From: Auanema rhodensis
Taxonomy: Eukaryota; Nematoda; Chromadorea; Rhabditida; Rhabditidae
Direction of reading: 5' to 3'
DNA length: 64,000 nucleotides
Assembly: GCA_964057225.1 (NCBI GenBank)
Contig: OZ059898.1
Location: 4,774,001 to 4,838,000 of the forward strand
Shown: piece after piece, positions 61,423 through 64,000 of the stretch
Position numbering within the stretch: position 1 is the stretch's first letter
Layout: each line of letters starts with the position of its first letter
Notes under the pieces: generated by a model
What the model was told of the DNA's origin: nothing
What the model saw: only the letters and a program-made list of their open reading frames with translations
Databases searched by the model: none
Program-made: the position numbers and the translations under genes

Positions 61423-63723
61423 CTGATGACCGGATGATTAGAATAGTTCGGAGATTGCAGACAATATGACGTCGTTGACAATATTACGAGCTACAAGTCG
61501 TGGATGATCACGTCACCAGACGTCGGCCACAGTTTGCCGTTACAGGACTCTCGAACGTGGTTTAGACTAACCTTAAGAGATTATTATGAATAGAGAGAAA
61601 TAAAGATAGAAGAATGAATAAAAATAAGTTTAAACTGAATAATTAGAATATACGTGAAAATATTTGAAGAAACGTGAAATAAAATTATTTGAAAGAGAGC
61701 AGAAATTAAAATCGGTTGAAAAAATAAAATAGAGATATATGAGAATGAGTGTAATAAATAAAAATAAAATGAGAGTAAAGAGAATAATCCAATTGAAATA
61801 ATTCATTTTTAAATAAAAGAATATATATTTTTAATATTTATAGTTAGAATAAGTGATATAAAACTAAAATATCGAGATGTTTTTTAAGCAGATAGGATAT
61901 AAAGAATGCTGTAAGAATCAATATGCTATTGCTTTCCAACTTATAATGGAAACTTGCAATATGAACAATATTTTCAGAAGGTGATAAGTCAAAAAGGAAA
62001 AAAGAATAAAATATTAGTGAAACTTTTAATAATATTAAGTTAGAGAACAGAATGTTTGAGGTCAAATACAAAGAATAGAAAACATATCGAATTTATAGGA
62101 ATAACGAATAATTAGCTAGTAAATAGTTTTAATACTACAAACAATTATAATTTTAATATTGGTAAACTGTTCAAGGTTATATATAATAATACATTTTTAA
62201 AAGTATTCTATCCATATATAGTTAAAATAAAGAAAAAAGAGAACAGAATGAGAATGATCAGTAGCATAAACATATCTACTTAATATAAACAAATGAGATA
62301 AAACTGTTTTATGAGCAGAATATGAACCAGATTCGCATACTATATCTTGTATGATTTTTGAGATTTTGTAAATATAAAAATAGGTAACAGATTGAATATA
62401 TTTTTTCAGGATAGTTTTGAAATCTAGGTTGTGTTGTATTGAGAAACAGCAGTCTCTGGTAATAGCTGCAGGAATAGACCCTCAGGGCTTCGGACTTTTG
62501 TGAATCTCAATGAAAGCAGCTAAACGGAAAGAGACTCAAGAGAAAGAAAGATAGAAATAGAAAGAAAACTTGAGAGAAAGAGGGTGAAGGTTAAGAGAGA
62601 AAGCACCGAAAGTAAGATGACGGGAACAACTAGGAGGGGATAAATGACATCTGTTCACCTTGCCATCAATTCTCTTCGAATCATATGCTATCTCATTCAT
62701 AAAATTGTCTGTTCCCTCCGGAAAATACAACTATCTTGGGATGTCCGGCAGGCTGATCCTGCCGTCCGCCCCCACAGAGACAAAACTTAGAGAAAGAACT
62801 GAGAAGATAGATATTGGCAGAGCTTATAGTTCCCAGGCTTGAAAAGTATAATATAAAATGATAAAGTAACTTCTTTATTAAATTTCTTTAAATTAAATGT
62901 TTTCAAGATAATTGATTGAAATTAAGATTCCAGATTTAATTCATTGAAATTTGATGAAAGAATTCAGAAGCCAGCGCAAAACTGACAGAAGTTTGAAGAA
63001 GTGTGTTGTCCGTTGCATTCGATGAAATGAGAGTCTATTTGAATTGCTTGTTAGAAAATAGTCAATATGAAGGCAATTTTGAAAAGAAAAGAGAAAAGTA
63101 CCAAATGTTTACCTAATAAGTCAAACGGCGACTTGAAGGTGAGAATTTCGATCTATAAGTACCTAGGATGTGATGATGAAAGAGAAAAGGATTAAGAGAA
63201 ATGAGAGATTGAGAGGATGGAAGCGATACTTGCTCTTTCAGCAATTATTTCAAGAGAGCAAAAGCTAAAAGGTAGATGTTTATCTGATATGAATAACAAA
63301 TAGAATTCGATAATCTTAATAATGAAAATAGATATATTCTTGAATAGAAATTAAACTATACTAACATATAAAACAAAAGACAGAAGCAACATGACAAATC
63401 GAGAAAACAGTTGATCAAATGTTTTTTTCAAAACGTTTTGCCACGGAAAAAAAAGATCTTGAAAAGCATGTCAGAGTTGACCCACATTTCAATTAAAGAA
63501 CATAAGACGAAATTTCAGAAAAAGAGTGAACGTGGTATGAAAAAAAAAATTGAAGAAACTTAATATAAAAAATATAAATTTAAATTCATTAATAGTTAAT
63601 GTGAAAATAGAATTATATTTATATAATAATGATTTATATTAACATACTGATATTGTATATTATATTATTTTGTATATTTTTATAATTTCTAATAAAAATA
63701 TATAAGATTTTTATAAATAAAAC

Positions 63724-63766
<43 letters not shown>

Positions 63767-64000
63767 TCAATAATACAAAAAATAAATAGTAATTGAATCG
63801 ATATAAAATAAAATTCTAAGTGAAATGATGTACATAAAAGGTAAATCGGCTTTATATGTGATTGAAAGTAATAAAAGAAAGCTAGTAGGACGAATACAGT
63901 ATTATTATCCAAATATGTTCAATCTTTTCAAAATTAAAAAGAAAAAAAGAAATAAATGAACATGAAAGTACTAGTAGGTTAGTAGATGTATTTAAACGAT
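61423..64000. promoter_or_regulatory. Upstream region of pat-2, no gene recognised
   Basis: No supported coding exon to the window end. A GC-richer stretch directly upstream of the start (about 61423-61570) is the likely proximal promoter or 5' UTR. A second GC-richer stretch lies at about 62730-62790. A long purine run (GAAAGA/GAGAAAG) spans about 62525-62600, and an AT microsatellite lies near 63728-63760. Confidence 0.5.
63728..63760. repeat. (AT)n microsatellite
   Basis: About 16 AT units in the pat-2 upstream region. Confidence 0.9.

Noticed and set aside
1..64000. tRNA genes, rRNA, CRISPR arrays, bacterial operons
   Set aside because: No tRNA B-box-like element with matching arms was spotted, no rRNA blocks, and no spacer-repeat pattern. 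The only tandem array is the contiguous 200-bp satellite.

Overview
The window reads as nematode nuclear DNA. The evidence is AT-rich sequence, dense short introns (mostly about 40-55 nt) bounded by GT and T-rich AG sites, a splice-acceptor-like sequence right before many start codons (expected for spliced-leader trans-splicing), and orthologues of nematode proteins. I cannot name the genus. All protein calls rest on reading motifs and reconstructing exons by eye; no database search was run.

Layout. 1-6625 is the 3' part of a BEL/Pao LTR retrotransposon that lacks its 5' end at the window edge. It carries reverse transcriptase, RNase H, integrase and a phlebovirus-like Gn/Gc envelope in one uninterrupted frame, followed by its 3' LTR. 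The LTR runs straight into a 200-bp tandem satellite of 20 full copies (6625-10659). 11725-34871 (minus) is a large AGAP/centaurin-gamma gene (cnt-2 orthologue) with two alternative N-termini. 34872-40186 has no recognised gene. 40187-41162 (minus) is EMG1/NEP1 and 41385-43810 (minus) is ORC1, spaced like an operon. 44626-46272 (minus) is the DDX6-type helicase CGH-1, and 46861-50351 (minus) is NOP14. The plus strand then holds a NIP45/Rad60-type tandem SUMO-like protein (50755-52180), a membrane J-protein (52337-53295) and a secreted MIG-18-like protein (53505-54720). 55445-61422 (minus) is an integrin alpha chain that fits PAT-2 best. 61423-64000 is its upstream region.

How the genes relate. 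EMG1 and NOP14 both act in small-subunit ribosome assembly, ORC1 in replication origin licensing, CGH-1 in mRNA storage and decapping, CNT-2 in Arf and membrane traffic, and PAT-2 in muscle attachment to matrix. From memory of C. elegans, orc-1, nep-1 and cnt-2 lie together on chromosome III (Y39A1A.12, .14, .15), so this trio looks like conserved microsynteny.

Most interesting points: the Pol-Gn-Gc polyprotein with an extra unexplained C-terminal module that has different codon use; insertion of that element directly at the satellite; higher-order structure in the satellite; the alternative 228-residue N-terminus of cnt-2; and frequent AAG 3' splice sites, unlike the strong CAG consensus of C. 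elegans.
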